A stretch of 64,000 nt of DNA, taken from NCBI GenBank assembly GCA_964426545.1, contig CAYRQP010000006.1:48465-112464 (forward strand), written 5' to 3'. The DNA is from CAYRQP01 sp964426545 (GTDB taxonomy: Bacteria > Fermentibacterota > Fermentibacteria > Fermentibacterales > JCC-6). A program made the translations under genes and the position numbers. The stretch's first letter is position 1. Every line of letters starts with the position of its first letter. Below, in pieces: positions 62,765-64,000 of this stretch. The notes under the pieces were generated by a model. That model did no database searches. It saw only the letters and a list, made by a program, of their open reading frames with translations, and had not been told where the DNA came from.

Positions 62765-63979
62765 ATGAAACTGCTGTTACTGATAATTCTCATTGCTGTT
62801 GCATCTGCACTGACTGCTCTGCCTGAGTTCGAGGAGCCGTTTTTTGTGCAGGTAAACGGAGTCGACCTTGTCGTAGACGGGAGCATTCCCGACCCATATG
62901 TCATTGACTGGGACGGGGACGGTCTGAAAGATCTCATTGTCGGTCAGTTCAGCAATGGGAAGATACGGTTCTACCCCAACTCCGGAACCAATGCGAATCC
63001 CGTATTCACAGGTTACACTTTCCTGAAGGCCGGCGGTATCGACATCACAATGGCGTATGGTTGATGCACGGGTGCAACCAATCCGCAGGCTGTGGATTAC
63101 AATAACGACGGTTACATAGACCTTATGGCAGGAGACAGGGATGGAGATCTGTGGCTTTTCGAAAGAAATTCCGACGGTTCTCTCGATGCCGCCGGGAGCA
63201 TCTTTGCAGACAGTGGTGCTATCAATGCCGGTTTCAACTGTTCTCCCCTGCTGGTCGACTGGGATGAGGACGGCTACCTCGACCTGCTTGTCGGGGGGCA
63301 TTACACTGAAACCACAAATGCAGGCTTTCTTCATCTGTATATGAACAGCGATACTCATGCTGATTCTCTGATATACACATCTTTTTCGGATTTGAACTTC
63401 TACCATCTCTGGAGAAGCACACAGGAAATGTATGACCTTGATTGTGACGGCGCAAAGGACATGATAATCGGTTATGAGATGGGGCAGGTTTACTTTGCTC
63501 ATAACGAAGGTACAAATTCCGCACCCGTTTTCAGCAGTTACGACCAGCTTGAATCCAATGGAACGCCAATAGACGTCGGTGCCCGTGCAAGAGAAACAAT
63601 CAATGACTGGAATGAGGACGGCATTCCCGACCTTATAGTGGGAAACACTACAAATGATAAACTGCAGGTGTTCCTTGGATATCAAACCGGGGTAAACGAC
63701 GGAGAGGGAACCTATTTCCCGGCGGAATTGTCATTGAATATTATTGGAAGTCCTACAAGAGGACTGTTCTCGGCAAATCTGGTTCTAACCGTTCCGTCAA
63801 TGGCAAATGTCCTTATTTATACTCTTGATGGAAGACGTATTGCTGATTTCGACAGGTACTTTCCTTCAGGGGGTACTGTCTTCTCCTATGATCTGGGAGG
63901 TCAGCCACCAGGGGTGTATCTGCTTGTCGTCGATACGGAATCGGGACAGGTCTGCGGCAGGACGGTGCTGGTCAGATAG
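62765..63979 (+). CDS. Secreted FG-GAP/VCBS-repeat protein with in-frame TGA and C-terminal sorting domain
   Basis: One frame of 405 codons broken by a single TGA at 63062-63064 (residue 100), followed by Cys (TGC). Both sides are clearly one protein: signal peptide (1-18), FG-GAP repeats before (VIDWDGDGLKDLIVGQ) and after (VDYNNDGYIDLMAGDRDG; LVDWDEDGYLDLLVGG; INDWNEDGIPDLIVGN), and a C-terminal T9SS-like sorting domain (VLIYTLDGRRIADF ... PPGVYLLVVDTESG). The TGA could be selenocysteine, since an 8-bp hairpin with a GGC loop lies at 63080-63098; otherwise it is a nonsense mutation or sequencing error of a Cys codon. Other genes here stop at TGA normally. Confidence 0.72.
63080..63098 (+). 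promoter_or_regulatory. Candidate SECIS-like hairpin after in-frame TGA
   Basis: AATCCGCA-GGC-TGTGGATT forms an 8-bp stem (one G-U) with a three-base loop starting GG. The loop begins 23 bases after the TGA, within the spacing range known for bacterial SECIS elements (roughly 16-37). Short hairpins are common by chance, so this is only suggestive. Confidence 0.3.
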
Positions 63980-64000
63980 TCAGCGAAATTAGTGGAATAT

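Noticed and set aside
62765..63979. Alternative genetic code with TGA as an amino acid
   Set aside because: Many genes here end at TGA at the expected protein end, for example the radical SAM, gcvPB and lipoprotein genes, so TGA is a working stop codon.
1..64000. CRISPR arrays, phage genes or rRNA operons
   Set aside because: No regularly spaced repeats, phage structural genes or rRNA sequence were seen anywhere in the window.

Overview
The window is bacterial chromosome from an organism with a Gram-negative-type envelope. It encodes a TonB-dependent receptor with its ExbB/ExbD/TonB motor, a PorV/PorQ-type outer-membrane protein, secreted proteins whose C-termini look like type IX secretion (T9SS) sorting domains, and a PorX/PorY-like regulatory pair. 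These traits together with uncultured-style gene families (a MutL/GlmL-like ASKHA protein beside DUF6754-type membrane proteins) point to a deep lineage near the FCB group, for example Fermentibacterota or Cloacimonadota. That placement is inference, since no rRNA is present. TGA is used as a normal stop codon, and GTG and TTG starts with good Shine-Dalgarno (SD) sites occur.

Layout. 1-8.7 kb (minus): an envelope operon running from a promoter near 8650 through a TonB-dependent receptor, ExbB, two ExbD proteins, a TonB-like protein, a secreted C-terminal-sorting-domain protein and a PorV-like protein cut by the window edge. 8.7-15.9 kb (minus): a seven-gene cluster of a MutL/GlmL-like ATPase, a barrel-sandwich-type protein, four membrane proteins and small proteins, of unknown function. 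15.9-20.2 kb (minus): glycine cleavage system (gcvT, gcvH, gcvPA, gcvPB). 20.4-23.4 kb (plus): an unknown gene, then a tightly coupled trio of isochorismatase-like hydrolase, thioredoxin-reductase-like flavoprotein without CxxC, and RlmN-like radical SAM protein. 23.4-30.3 kb (minus): a heterodimeric ABC exporter, a lipoprotein and an M16 protease pair (one active, one dead). 30.4-34.3 kb: priA, then a Y1/REP-type transposase unit flanked by 32-bp inverted repeats. 34.3-40.4 kb (minus): tilS, hpt, ftsH, folE, folP, cdaA and a small unknown gene. 40.5-44.5 kb: an amino-acid permease fused to an EIIA-like domain, a CAU-anticodon tRNA, a large ACT-like protein and tRNA-Val. 44.5-56.7 kb (minus): porY-like, porX-like, tsaE, tsaB, a rimI-PNP fusion, folC, a small membrane protein, an FGE-like lipoprotein and a 1512-residue secreted transglutaminase-like protein. 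56.9-64 kb: a Tim44-like/zinc-ribbon/TerB-like membrane protein, a GT39-type transferase, a lipoprotein, a potassium-channel-like protein with an unusual filter, and a secreted FG-GAP protein interrupted by one in-frame TGA.

No stretch longer than about 300 bases lacks a gene. The most notable signals are: (1) the in-frame TGA in the last gene, followed at a SECIS-like distance by a hairpin; (2) the uncharacterised MutL/DUF6754 membrane cluster; (3) the hydrolase/flavoprotein/radical-SAM trio; (4) palindromic elements that sit on or against at least seven stop codons, two of them forming the ends of the transposase unit; (5) PorX/PorY-like regulators together with T9SS-type cargo. All assignments rest on reading motifs by eye; no database search was possible.
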